Below, in pieces: positions 16,727 to 25,372 of a stretch of DNA of 48,645 nucleotides. The stretch is from Thermoproteota archaeon. GTDB lineage: Archaea > Thermoproteota > Thermoprotei_A > Sulfolobales > Ignisphaeraceae. Position 1 is the stretch's first letter; every line of letters starts with the position of its first letter. Position numbers and translations under genes: made by a program. Location: the NCBI GenBank assembly GCA_013154235.1, contig JAADCV010000081.1:1-48645 (forward strand), written 5' to 3'. The notes below the pieces were generated by a model. The model made no database searches. It was given only the letters and a program-made list of their open reading frames with translations, and had not been told where the DNA came from.

Positions 16727-17855
16727 CGCCAACCTCCTTAAGCCTCCTCGTATACACAATCGAGAGAGCGGAGGCGATGAGCGCTGACACAACGTCGTCT
16801 AAGAACATGGGGAGCTGCGAAACCCTCTCAAGAACCCTCCTAGACTTTAGCCGCTCGATCCAGTAGGTAGCGAACACCGCTCGGTATCCATGGATGTAGC
16901 TAGCTAGCGATATACCCATAATCTCGTCAGCCACTATCCTAGGCGAATCAGCCTCGTACTCGCCTCTAGGGAGCCGCCATATTGTTCCTGCTCGACCGCG
17001 ATCATCTAGGTACCTAGCTGATAGCAGTATGCACCACACATTGGGGTCGCTAAGCACCTCTGCGAGAACAGCCCTAATCTCACTCTCTATCTCGCTGTCG
17101 CTAGCTCCAGGGATAGGCGCCTCTCTGTAAGCTCTCATAGCTTCCCTAACGAGATCGTCGATTGTGAGCCCCACAACATCCTTAAGCGCATCGCCAACAC
17201 GCCTAGACCTCCTGTAGAAGCTTACCAGCGCGTTTCGAATCATCTTAGCGACCGCGTTACCGATGTCTGTCGCGATGCCAGCGCATACAGCGCTACCAGC
17301 TCTAGCTGTTACCGCTACACCATCCGTTAGCGTTCCAAAGGGTAGGGATCTGCACTGAAGCGTTAGCGAGGCTATGGCTACAGACTTGGCTTCGACTACT
17401 AGCTTGAACAGATCAGCGAGCCCTGGAGGCGCTAGACCCTCATCTACAGAAACAACCACGTTTATCGTTGCTGCTCCCAAAGGTCTATACACAGTCTCTA
17501 TGTCTACGCATGCCGGCGGCTCGAGTCCTACGGTAGCAACAACATCTATGCTGACCGGACTCTCTGTCGAGTCTAGAACTAGGCTCTCTGAAACCTTAGC
17601 TGCGGTGAGGAGCATGAGAGTGGAGCTAGGATCAAGACCTTTCTCTCGCGCAACGCTCTCCACGATCTCCCTAGGGCTATCGATTCTCAGATCCCTAGGA
17701 ACCCTAGCTATAGCTACGTATCGATAGCTTCCTAAGCGCCAGTTTATAGCATTGCTCATAACCGTATGGTTCGGCGGAACCTCTAGAAGCAGGAGATCGT
17801 TACTGAGCTCCTTTATCCTCAACAACCTTAGCTTCGAGGAGCCTTCGGTACTCAC
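16716..17855 (-). CDS. cbiZ-cobZ: Fused CbiZ amidohydrolase and CobZ (PgpA-like) phosphatase
   Basis: The 379-residue protein has two parts. Residues about 1-225 fit CbiZ, the adenosylcobinamide amidohydrolase that cuts imported cobamides to cobyric acid so that a new lower ligand can be attached. Residues about 230-375 resemble the phosphatidylglycerophosphatase A fold (LTIDDLVREAM, then a segment with LDDRGRAGTIWRLPRGEY and a LDDVVSALIASALSIVYTRRL end), as in archaeal CobZ, the alpha-ribazole-phosphate phosphatase. The combination serves salvage and nucleotide-loop assembly. It overlaps the upstream CobT-like gene by 56 nt and cobY by 11 nt. Domain borders are estimates. Confidence 0.8.
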   Translation of the reverse strand: MSTEGSSKLRLLRIKELSNDLLLLEVPPNHTVMSNAINWRLGSYRYVAIARVPRDLRIDSPREIVESVAREKGLDPSSTLMLLTAAKVSESLVLDSTESPVSIDVVATVGLEPPACVDIETVYRPLGAATINVVVSVDEGLAPPGLADLFKLVVEAKSVAIASLTLQCRSLPFGTLTDGVAVTARAGSAVCAGIATDIGNAVAKMIRNALVSFYRRSRRVGDALKDVVGLTIDDLVREAMRAYREAPIPGASDSEIESEIRAVLAEVLSDPNVWCILLSARYLDDRGRAGTIWRLPRGEYEADSPRIVADEIMGISLASYIHGYRAVFATYWIERLKSRRVLERVSQLPMFLDDVVSALIASALSIVYTRRLKEVGDEL

Positions 17856-18912
17856 GCTCGATCACCTTAACGAGGCTCTCCTCATCTACGCCCATCCTAA
17901 CCATCGCTGCTATCGCTGTTCCCCCCGCTCCAACACCCTCCTTTACGTACCCCTTCTCGTACATCCTGAGACCCTCGAACTCCGACCTCTCGAAGCTTAT
18001 CCTCGCTGCCGCTAGAGGTACCGAGGGATCTATCTCTCTGACGAGGCCGAGGATGTCGCTCTGCTTATCCTTCACTATCCACCTAGTTGTCCATATAGCT
18101 AGCTTTCCACGGTACTCAACGCCTAGCCTCTTCAGTATAGCTAGAACCGCGCACATCTGGGTGCCCCCGGCTAGCACCGTAACACACCCCTTCTCCACAG
18201 CGCCAGCTACGAAGCCCGCTATCGATACATGAAGCGGGTCTCCTACCTCGTCGAGCACGTCAAACACGTTCTCTAGGCCTCTAGCTCTCTCAAGAGCTTT
18301 GCTAACAACCTTCCACTTCAGCTCGAGCGGGTTAGCTGGCGAAGCGCTGCTAACCTTGTCTCTCGCCCGGTATCCCAGAGCCTCCATTATTGCCATAGCT
18401 GTGGTTGTGCCTCCCGGCATGCTCTCCCCCACTAGAACCGCGCAGCTTCTAGGTAGGGCCATCGAGGCTAGGAGCTTAGCGTCTTCGAATAGCTCTCTGG
18501 ACCTTCCTTTGGGGAGCGCTGGCTCAATATCTATTCTTCCCCCTACAGTCTTCGAAGGGAGATCTATGTGAGGAATCCTAGGGTCAATGAAAGAGCCTGC
18601 GTCCACAACCATTAGAGGATCGTCTAGAAGCGAGGCTGCTGCCCTAGTTATGACAGCTGGGGTAGGCAGCCCCTCTGGAGTGACCGGAATCTCCTTAGCG
18701 GACCTAGGCATCCCAAGCACTAGGTACTCGACGTCCAGCGCTGGCGTCCAAAGGGTTTTCTCGGGCGTAGCCCCAGCTACGCTTATCCCAGGTATCGTCG
18801 AGGTTTTCGTAGACGCGATAAAGTAGAGAAGGCATAGCTTTCGACTAGCTACCTCAACCGCTATTAGGTGGCATCCCTCAGGGTTGTTGATGGGATCGAA
18901 GGCTGCTGCCAT
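17800..18912 (-). CDS. cobT: UPF0284 CobT-like nicotinate-nucleotide phosphoribosyltransferase
   Basis: The 370-residue protein belongs to the archaeal CobT-like UPF0284 family. Visible features include GESMPGGTTTAMAIMEALGY and AGGTQMCAVLAIL, both typical of the phosphoribosyltransferase core, and VVDAGSFIDPRIPHIDL in the first half. It should transfer phosphoribose to a lower-ligand base, giving the alpha-ribazole phosphate that CobZ and CobS then use. It is the first gene of the cobalamin operon. ATG 18912 faces thiC across 76 nt, with a shared TATA element at 18947-18955. Confidence 0.85.
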   Translation of the reverse strand: MAAAFDPINNPEGCHLIAVEVASRKLCLLYFIASTKTSTIPGISVAGATPEKTLWTPALDVEYLVLGMPRSAKEIPVTPEGLPTPAVITRAAASLLDDPLMVVDAGSFIDPRIPHIDLPSKTVGGRIDIEPALPKGRSRELFEDAKLLASMALPRSCAVLVGESMPGGTTTAMAIMEALGYRARDKVSSASPANPLELKWKVVSKALERARGLENVFDVLDEVGDPLHVSIAGFVAGAVEKGCVTVLAGGTQMCAVLAILKRLGVEYRGKLAIWTTRWIVKDKQSDILGLVREIDPSVPLAAARISFERSEFEGLRMYEKGYVKEGVGAGGTAIAAMVRMGVDEESLVKVIEREYRRLLEAKVVEDKGAQ

Positions 18913-18939
18913 TACTCGCCCGTGGTGAATCCTTCAGAG

Positions 18940-18980
18940 ACCCTCACTATAATAACTCTGCTGTGATTGAAGGTGAGGGT
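18940..18980. promoter_or_regulatory. cobT/thiC intergenic promoter with inverted repeat
   Basis: A TATA-like TATAATAA (about 18948-18955) sits midway between the two divergent starts. It is flanked by a perfect 8-bp inverted repeat, ACCCTCAC at 18940-18947 and GTGAGGGT at 18973-18980, with 25 nt between arms. The right arm overlaps the GGTGAGG ribosome-site-like sequence before the thiC TTG, so the repeat could be an operator or partly coincidental. Confidence 0.45.
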
Positions 18981-18988
18981 GCTGCAGA

Positions 18989-20335
18989 TTGACGCTCATA
19001 GAGGAGGCTAGGAGGGGCGTAATAACCGACGAGATTAGGGAGGCTGCGAGAGCGGAGGGGGTAGATCCTCGTAAGCTTGCTAAGCTCGTAGCTAGCGGAA
19101 GAGTGATAATCGTTAGGAACGTGAGGAGAGTAGGCAAGGTTAGGATAGTTCCCGTGGGCGAGGGTCTCGCAACGAAGGTGAACGTCAACGTTGGAACAAG
19201 CGGTACAGTGGTAGATATAGAGATGGAGAAGGAGAAGGCTAGGATAGCCGTTGAGTACGGCTCTGACACCATAATGGATCTCAGCACGGGAGGCAACCTA
19301 GACGAGATAAGAAGGATAATCCTAGAGGTATCGCAGCCCCTACCCCTAGGCACAGTCCCTACATACCAAGCGTGGATAGATGGCGTTAGGAAGTACGGAG
19401 GCATAAACATGCCTTCCGACTGGTTCCTAAAGGTCGTAGAAAAGCACCTTAGGGACGGAGTGGACTTCATGACTATCCACGCGGGGATAACCAAGGAGAT
19501 GGCTAGGAGAGTCGTTAGGAGCCGTAGGGTAGCTCCCATCGTTAGCCGCGGAGGCGCTATGCTCGCAGCTTGGATGATAGAGAACGACGAGGAGAACCCA
19601 TATCTAAAGCACTGGGACTACCTCGTAGAGCTGTTCAGGGAGTACGATGCAACGATAAGCATAGGCGATGCAATGCGCCCAGGAGCTATCTGCGATGCAC
19701 ACGACGAGTTCCAGGTTCAGGAGCTCATAAACAACGCTAGGCTAGCTAGGCAAGCAATAGAGAAGGGGGTTCAAGTCATGATAGAGGGCCCGGGGCACAT
19801 GCCCATGGATAAGGTGGTTGCCGACGTTAAGCTCATGAAGAGCCTGAGCGGTGGCGTGCCCTACTACGTTCTAGGCCCCCTCGTCACCGACATAGCTCCG
19901 GGATACGACCACATTGCAGCAGCTATAGGGGCTGCCATAGCTGCTGCAAGCGGTGCTGACCTCATATGCTACTTAACCCCAGCCGAACATCTATCCCTAC
20001 CAAAGCCAGAGCAGGTTAAGGAGGGGCTGATCGCTGCTAAGATAGCTGCGCACGCGGGAGACATCATCAAGCTTGGTCCTAGAGCTGCTGAAGCTGACGT
20101 CGAGATGGATCTAGCGAGAGCTAAGCTCGACTGGCGTAAGCAGCTAGAGCTAGCGATAGATAGGAGAAAGGCTGAGGAGATATACACCCAGTTTAGGCAA
20201 ACGGTATCCTCGTGCACAATGTGCGGCCAGTACTGCGTATTTCTAATACTAGAGAAGTACCTAAAGCAGAGAGAGGAGCTGAGCAAGGAGGAGCTTATAG
20301 AAAGGTTCTTGAGAGCGCCCTTCACAGTACCTTAG
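18989..20335 (+). CDS. thiC: Phosphomethylpyrimidine synthase-type radical SAM enzyme
   Basis: This 448-residue protein is a full-length ThiC family member. ThiC converts aminoimidazole ribotide to the thiamine pyrimidine using a [4Fe-4S] cluster and S-adenosylmethionine. Recognisable segments are [67 protein letters not shown] and the C-terminal cluster motif C-x2-C-x3-C (SCTMCGQYC). The last spacing is one residue shorter than the bacterial C-x2-C-x4-C. The start is TTG 18989. It faces cobT, so a role of a ThiC paralogue in lower-ligand synthesis (as BzaF) is a possible alternative. No TPP riboswitch fits in the 76-nt leader region. Confidence 0.9.
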   Translation: MTLIEEARRGVITDEIREAARAEGVDPRKLAKLVASGRVIIVRNVRRVGKVRIVPVGEGLATKVNVNVGTSGTVVDIEMEKEKARIAVEYGSDTIMDLSTGGNLDEIRRIILEVSQPLPLGTVPTYQAWIDGVRKYGGINMPSDWFLKVVEKHLRDGVDFMTIHAGITKEMARRVVRSRRVAPIVSRGGAMLAAWMIENDEENPYLKHWDYLVELFREYDATISIGDAMRPGAICDAHDEFQVQELINNARLARQAIEKGVQVMIEGPGHMPMDKVVADVKLMKSLSGGVPYYVLGPLVTDIAPGYDHIAAAIGAAIAAASGADLICYLTPAEHLSLPKPEQVKEGLIAAKIAAHAGDIIKLGPRAAEADVEMDLARAKLDWRKQLELAIDRRKAEEIYTQFRQTVSSCTMCGQYCVFLILEKYLKQREELSKEELIERFLRAPFTVP

Positions 20336-20340
20336 AAGCG

Positions 20341-20841
20341 GTGAGCAGCTTGATTCAGCCGTGGGTGTGGAGCACCTGGGTAAAGGCTCCTATCCTCAAG
20401 AGCAGGAAGCTTTTCATAGTTTCTGCATGTCTTCCCATAGTCAATCCAAAGCTCTTCGAGGAGATATCTAGGCAAGGAACTGTACTTCTAGCTTGCCCAG
20501 AGAGGGAGCCAGCTACGCACTACGGCAAGATCGCTAGCATGATTAGGAGCAACGAGGAGAGCATCGAGGAGGTAGTGGTTATAACGATCGACGGAAGTCC
20601 CCACTGCTTTACATTACAAGCGAGTGTTAACGAAGCTGAGTACATACTTGGTAAGAAGCTTAGGAAGAAGCACTACGTTCTAGTTGATGGTCGCGAGCTA
20701 GTCGAGATAGACCCCGTGGCGATAAGGGTCGCTAGGTACCTGCATCTAGTGGATAAGCTCGTTAAGGAGAGAAGGCAGCAGGTTGAGGAGGAGCTGCGCA
20801 AGCACAGTCTCGAGCATAGGAAGACCATGGAGTACAGATAA
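20341..20841 (+). CDS. Conserved-looking Cys-containing protein downstream of thiC
   Basis: The 166-residue protein starts best at GTG 20341, 5 nt after the thiC stop; the longer frame opening inside thiC is out of step with any sensible N-terminus. It has three Cys residues in spread positions (VSACLP, LLACPERE, SPHCFTL), an alternating strand/helix first half and a Lys/Glu-rich helical C-terminus. I do not recognise the family. Co-directional placement behind thiC suggests co-transcription, and the Cys residues allow metal or Fe-S binding, but neither is shown. It converges on leuS. Confidence 0.7.
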   Translation: MSSLIQPWVWSTWVKAPILKSRKLFIVSACLPIVNPKLFEEISRQGTVLLACPEREPATHYGKIASMIRSNEESIEEVVVITIDGSPHCFTLQASVNEAEYILGKKLRKKHYVLVDGRELVEIDPVAIRVARYLHLVDKLVKERRQQVEEELRKHSLEHRKTMEYR

Positions 20842-20844
20842 AAT

Positions 20845-23748
20845 CTACTCTATGTATATACCAGGTTTTAGCGGTACCGCTGCACCCTTCTTCCCGCCTA
20901 GATCCGGAGCTTCGGCATCCAGAGCGCTGTAAACCTCGATTCTATCCGCACCCACCTTCTTAGCGATGTAGCTGCTGAGCTCCTTAAGCGCCTCAACCTC
21001 GTCTATGCACGCATTGCGAAGCAGCTCCTTAGCCTCGTCATCTAGCTCCCTGAGAACCCTAATCATCCGCTGCGCTAGCTTAAACGCTCGATCCTTAGGT
21101 ATGCCAGCCTCTGTAAGCGCCTTTCCAATATCTCTTACACTACTGCATGAAAGCGCTACGCGTACCGCACTACACACAGAAGCTGGGTAAGCGTATATCG
21201 CGACCATCCTTATCCGCTCCTTCTTAGTAGCTCTAGCAATGCTCTTAACATCTTCAATGACTCTAGATGCTAGCTCTACGGATAGAAGCGCCTCGTAATC
21301 AATCTCTCTAGCTTCAGGCCATCTCGCTAGAGATACGTAGCTTTCGCCACCTAGCTGCTCCCACAGCTCCTCAGCTATGAACGGCGTGAATGGAGCTAGG
21401 CTCCTAACCCATGCATCACTAATCTTTTCGACCACCTCCCTACTAGGCGCTTCAACCATAGAGAGGTACTCCTCTACAGCTTGAGCCACTTGGCTGAACA
21501 CTTTGATGGCAGCCGACCTTATCCTAACGTTCTCGAGATCCTTACCAGCTTCGTCTATGAGCTTGAAGACCTTTGACACGAGCCATCTATCGGCTACACC
21601 ATTGCTAACGTTCCTGCACTTCTCCCGAAGCTCCTTGATCAACGTGTATACCCTACGTATGTAGCTTATAGCAGTCTTCATCAAGTCATCCGTTATCTCG
21701 AAATCCTGGGGAACCTCAGCACCTATAGCCATGGCTAGCCTGGTTGGGTCAGGCCCCCATGTATGTACAAGATCCTTTAGCAGAACGATGTTTCCGCGGG
21801 ACTTACTCATCTTTCCTCCTTTGAGGAGCACCCATCCGTTAGCTATGATTCCGCGCGGCCACTTCGATTCGGGGAATATCGCCGCATGGTTGAATATGAA
21901 GAACGTTAGGTGGTTAGGAATAAGATCCTTGCCGCTAACCCTCCAGTCAAGCGGGTACCAGTAGTCGAACTCCCTTCTAATCCTCTCTACAGTACTCTCG
22001 TCAACCCCTAGCTTCCTAGCAACGTCGCTCGAAGAGCCTTTTCCTAGAAGCACGTAGTCCCAGAACTCCTCACTGAGCTTCTCGGGATCGAGCTTAGCTT
22101 CACGTATCCTATTGACTACCGTGTAGAACGCCATGTATATAGTCGAGTCGCTGAGGCTCTCGATAATCCAGCTGGGATCCCATGGAAGCGGAACTCCTAG
22201 CCCTCTAGTTCGTGCGCAAGCCCTTCTGCGCAGCCAGTCTATAGTTGCTAGGAACTGGGCTCGAGCCTCTTCGGGCACTATCTTCATGGAGCTTAGGAGC
22301 TTCTTAGCTAGCTCCTTCCATCTAGGATCTCCGTAGTTAATGAACCACTGGTTCTCGAGAAGCTTAACCACGACCTCAGATCCGCATCTGCAGTAAACAG
22401 GCTTGTTTATTATCTCGTAAACTATCCTTCCATCTCCCCTATTAAGTAGCTCTTCCCGAACCCTATCCCTAGCTACCTGAACGCTAGCGCCGCTGATCTC
22501 CTTAGCTAGATGCTCGTAGCCTTCCGCTGCTGGAACCTTCTCATGGAGATCCTTTATCATAGAGCCTCTTCCTAGCTCCGTAGAGTAGACGAACTTCGTT
22601 GCTTCCTCCAGCTTCTCAAAGTCCTCCTGGGACGAAATCCCGTACTTCCTAAGCGCGAATAGAGCCAGAGGTTCTTCGATTCCAGGAACATCTATTATCT
22701 TCCTAGGCTCGATAGACCTAACGACCTCTAGTAGCTGCTGAGGCAGGTCTGACCTCTTCTTAAGGTCTAGAAGAGCTGCTGCATCGTAAGGAGCGTGGGC
22801 TGGTACAGACATCACGACCCCGGTAGCGAACGATGTGTCTACGAACTCAGCCGGAAGCACTGGAACCTTCTCTCCTGTCACCGGATTCCTAACAACTCTT
22901 CCCACGAGCTCAGAGCCCTCGAAGCACTCAACGACCTTAAACCTAAGCTGGTACTGTAGCCTCTCGCAAGCCTTCTCGCCAACTACCCATTTCTTACCGC
23001 TATTCTCAAGCTCTATAACGCAGTACCTCTCGCGGGGGTTCACCCACAGGTTGGTTACTCCAAATACGGTCTCGGGTCTTAGGGTTGCTGTTGGGTACCT
23101 TAGCTCGCCATCGCTGAACTCTATAGCTACGAACTCACCTATATCCGGCTCCTTATCCCCCTGAGTATCATGTGCCCCTACAGGCATCTGGTGCTTTGGG
23201 CACCACCCCACGGGGTGGCTGCCCTGCACAATGAAGCCCATGTCCTTAAGCTTCTTGAACTGCCAATGGATGAACTTTCTGAATTCTGGGTCTATGGTAG
23301 TGAACTCCCTTCTCCAATCTATGGATAGTCCATACTCTTTGAATACCCTCTTAGACTCCTCGTGGAAGTACCTAGCCATAAATAGGGGATCCTTCATCTT
23401 CTCAATGAGGTTCGGCGGAACATCGAATCTCTTCACTAGGACCTCTATGAAGCTGCGATCGCCGCTAGCAACTCTCTCAGCCATTGCGAGTATAGGTGTT
23501 CCAGTGTAGTGGAACCCCATGGGGAACAGAACGTCGTATCCACGCATCCTCCAGAATCTTGCGAGAACGTCCGCAACTAGGTACGTTCTACCGTGACCCA
23601 TGTGCGCTGGGCTGTTGGGGTACATGAACGCCGCAGTTATGAAGAACTTAGGCCTAGAGCTATCGGGATCAGCTTCGAACACTCTATCCCTTTCCCAGCG
23701 ATCTAGCCACTTCCTAGCTACGCTCTTCAGCATATCCACGAACTCCAT
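20845..23748 (-). CDS. leuS: Leucyl-tRNA synthetase, archaeal type
   Basis: The 967-residue class Ia synthetase has its HIGH equivalent HMGH in NSPAHMGHGRTYL near residue 50 and KMSKS in GGKMSKSRGN. The editing domain is present between the halves (TLRPETVFGVTNLWV, VMSVPAHAPYDAAAL), and the long C-terminal anticodon-binding and C-terminal extension region matches archaeal and eukaryotic LeuRS. The start is ATG 23748. It shares the promoter gap with the HAD gene. No Leu tRNA gene is in the window. Confidence 0.98.
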   Translation of the reverse strand: MEFVDMLKSVARKWLDRWERDRVFEADPDSSRPKFFITAAFMYPNSPAHMGHGRTYLVADVLARFWRMRGYDVLFPMGFHYTGTPILAMAERVASGDRSFIEVLVKRFDVPPNLIEKMKDPLFMARYFHEESKRVFKEYGLSIDWRREFTTIDPEFRKFIHWQFKKLKDMGFIVQGSHPVGWCPKHQMPVGAHDTQGDKEPDIGEFVAIEFSDGELRYPTATLRPETVFGVTNLWVNPRERYCVIELENSGKKWVVGEKACERLQYQLRFKVVECFEGSELVGRVVRNPVTGEKVPVLPAEFVDTSFATGVVMSVPAHAPYDAAALLDLKKRSDLPQQLLEVVRSIEPRKIIDVPGIEEPLALFALRKYGISSQEDFEKLEEATKFVYSTELGRGSMIKDLHEKVPAAEGYEHLAKEISGASVQVARDRVREELLNRGDGRIVYEIINKPVYCRCGSEVVVKLLENQWFINYGDPRWKELAKKLLSSMKIVPEEARAQFLATIDWLRRRACARTRGLGVPLPWDPSWIIESLSDSTIYMAFYTVVNRIREAKLDPEKLSEEFWDYVLLGKGSSSDVARKLGVDESTVERIRREFDYWYPLDWRVSGKDLIPNHLTFFIFNHAAIFPESKWPRGIIANGWVLLKGGKMSKSRGNIVLLKDLVHTWGPDPTRLAMAIGAEVPQDFEITDDLMKTAISYIRRVYTLIKELREKCRNVSNGVADRWLVSKVFKLIDEAGKDLENVRIRSAAIKVFSQVAQAVEEYLSMVEAPSREVVEKISDAWVRSLAPFTPFIAEELWEQLGGESYVSLARWPEAREIDYEALLSVELASRVIEDVKSIARATKKERIRMVAIYAYPASVCSAVRVALSCSSVRDIGKALTEAGIPKDRAFKLAQRMIRVLRELDDEAKELLRNACIDEVEALKELSSYIAKKVGADRIEVYSALDAEAPDLGGKKGAAVPLKPGIYIE

Positions 23749-23791
23749 CTCCTTAGCAATAGCCGATCCCTAGAGGCGTAGCCGAGCGCTT

Positions 23792-23800
23792 ACCTAAAAA
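23792..23800. promoter_or_regulatory. Central TATA-like element between leuS and the HAD gene
   Basis: ACCTAAAAA (minus strand TTTTTAGGT) lies about 26 nt from position 23771 towards leuS and from 23823 towards the HAD gene, so it can serve both divergent genes. Confidence 0.4.
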
Positions 23801-23825
23801 GCCCTTTGTCTAGTGGGGGGCTAGC

Positions 23826-24695
23826 GTGGATCCATTGAGCTACCGCAATCACAGAAGGTGCGATAGAGTTAAGAGCGAGCTAGGCATCGAGAACCCCTCT
23901 GACGGAAGTGGTCGAGGTATGGGTGAGGGCATCGTAGAGGAGGTCATACGTAGTCTGCTCCAGGTAGATACGATAGTGGTGTCGTACCACGGTGTTGTAG
24001 TGCCCCCTGTAGTACCTAGATTCAGAGCCCTTCCCGACGAGGCTGTCGTAAACCTTCTAACGCAGCTACGCAGGAAGTATAAGGTAATCCTAGTCTCGTT
24101 CAGATCGTATAGCGCGATATACAAGACCGCCGACGCCTTTGACGCCTCTATATGCTGCAACGGGTGCGAGATAGTGACCCCCGAAGACATAATAGTTCCT
24201 CGAAAGACTGAGGAGTACACACACATGGTTCTAGACATCTTCAGGAAGCTCAGGGACGCTCCTGACGTAACGATAGAGCTTCGTAAAACAAGGTTCGGCG
24301 ACGCTGTAGGTCTATCTATAGAGTGGAATGGGAGGCTAAGCACGTCCTCCCAAGACCTCATCTACGGAATTGTTGGTCAGGTAAGCCAGAGGAAGCCCGT
24401 GAACTCCAAGTGCTTAACCGTTTACGCAGACTCGAACAGCAACTACATAGAGATCTTCGCCCCCGTGTGCCGAAGAGCTAGAGCTCTCAACATACTCCGC
24501 AAGCTAATGGATCTAGGGAAGGTCGCTTACATTGGCGAGGGGCTTATAGATAACGAGGTTCTCCGGAGCGTGGACGTACCAATAGCAGTGATTCACGATC
24601 TCAACAAGAGCCTTGCCGACAAGATCTTTGCAAAGTTCAAGATCAGCAGAAGCGATCTACTCTACGCTCTAAAGATGCTAGCTGCATCGATCTAA
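23826..24695 (+). CDS. HAD-like protein related to trehalose-phosphatase, catalytic Asp lost
   Basis: The 289-residue protein has the Rossmann-like layout of Cof/trehalose-phosphatase HAD proteins: motif I strand TIVVSYHG (49-56), motif II strand VILVSFRS, a cap domain with ELRKTRFGDAVGLSIEW, and motif IV YIGEGLIDNEVL. In active enzymes motif I is DxD; here the two Asp positions hold Ser53 and His55, so phosphatase activity is doubtful. The start is GTG 23826; ATG 23919 (MGEGIV) is an alternative, because the first 31 residues look unstructured. It might be a binding or regulatory pseudo-phosphatase. Confidence 0.65.
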   Translation: MDPLSYRNHRRCDRVKSELGIENPSDGSGRGMGEGIVEEVIRSLLQVDTIVVSYHGVVVPPVVPRFRALPDEAVVNLLTQLRRKYKVILVSFRSYSAIYKTADAFDASICCNGCEIVTPEDIIVPRKTEEYTHMVLDIFRKLRDAPDVTIELRKTRFGDAVGLSIEWNGRLSTSSQDLIYGIVGQVSQRKPVNSKCLTVYADSNSNYIEIFAPVCRRARALNILRKLMDLGKVAYIGEGLIDNEVLRSVDVPIAVIHDLNKSLADKIFAKFKISRSDLLYALKMLAASI

Positions 24696-24697
24696 CG

Positions 24698-25372
24698 CTA
24701 CTCTTTAACGCAGCAGCGCTCTCTACCTAGCTTACCTAGTGCACCTCTCGTGACGCTCACAACCTCCTTTATGAGAAATACAATGCCTTCTCTCCATCCT
24801 CTATCCTTAAACACGTTAGCTACCTCAACCCAGTCCACCTTCATTATGATGTATATGAGGTAGGCTGTCACAGCTGTAAGCGCTGCACCAATACCTACCC
24901 CAACAAAGATGTTTCTCTCAAGCATAGACTCAACGAGCCTAGCTGCAGCACCTAGATAGATGCAGGATGCTGCAGTCATAATCACCTTGCCTATGAATAC
25001 CGCTAAGAAGTAGAGGGGTAGAGGGTACCTCGAGATTCCTAAAGGAATGTATAGAACATCGTCTGGAAGCGGTGTAGCAGCGAATACTACGATAGCAATG
25101 AATATAGATCTTCGAAAGAGCTCCGAAAACGCGCTGAGGTTCTGCCTACTCTTCTCACCAATCTTAAACCTGAAGGCCCGGCCAAGAAAGTAGATTATGA
25201 TTTTACCTATAGAAGCCCCTAAGGCTGAGAGTAGCACGGTTAGCGTAGCGTCCCAAAGGCTCATTCTGGAGACCGCTATGCCAACCCCTAGAAGGTATGG
25301 AACCCCAACGAAGGGAATGGAGTTCGATACTAGGCTCCCAGCAAATATTATGAGCGCGAGTACGAGCTTCAA
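24698..25372 (-). CDS. DedA/VTT-family membrane protein
   Basis: This 224-residue protein has four to five hydrophobic segments and the family's conserved re-entrant regions: GVPYLLGVGIA near the N-terminus, a GKIIIYFLGRAFRF helix start, and FAATPLPDDVLYIPLG, which corresponds to the DedA/SNARE-associated F/Y-xxxxPxPxE/D motif. The family is implicated in membrane lipid scrambling and homeostasis. It overlaps the panE stop by 4 nt and so is probably co-transcribed with it. The C-terminal 50 residues are cytoplasmic and basic. The substrate is not known. Confidence 0.75.
   Translation of the reverse strand: MKLVLALIIFAGSLVSNSIPFVGVPYLLGVGIAVSRMSLWDATLTVLLSALGASIGKIIIYFLGRAFRFKIGEKSRQNLSAFSELFRRSIFIAIVVFAATPLPDDVLYIPLGISRYPLPLYFLAVFIGKVIMTAASCIYLGAAARLVESMLERNIFVGVGIGAALTAVTAYLIYIIMKVDWVEVANVFKDRGWREGIVFLIKEVVSVTRGALGKLGRERCCVKE

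Noticed and set aside
18913-18988. TPP riboswitch upstream of thiC
   Set aside because: The gap is 76 nt, most of it promoter, leaving a leader of about 12 nt, and none of the conserved THI-box elements is present.
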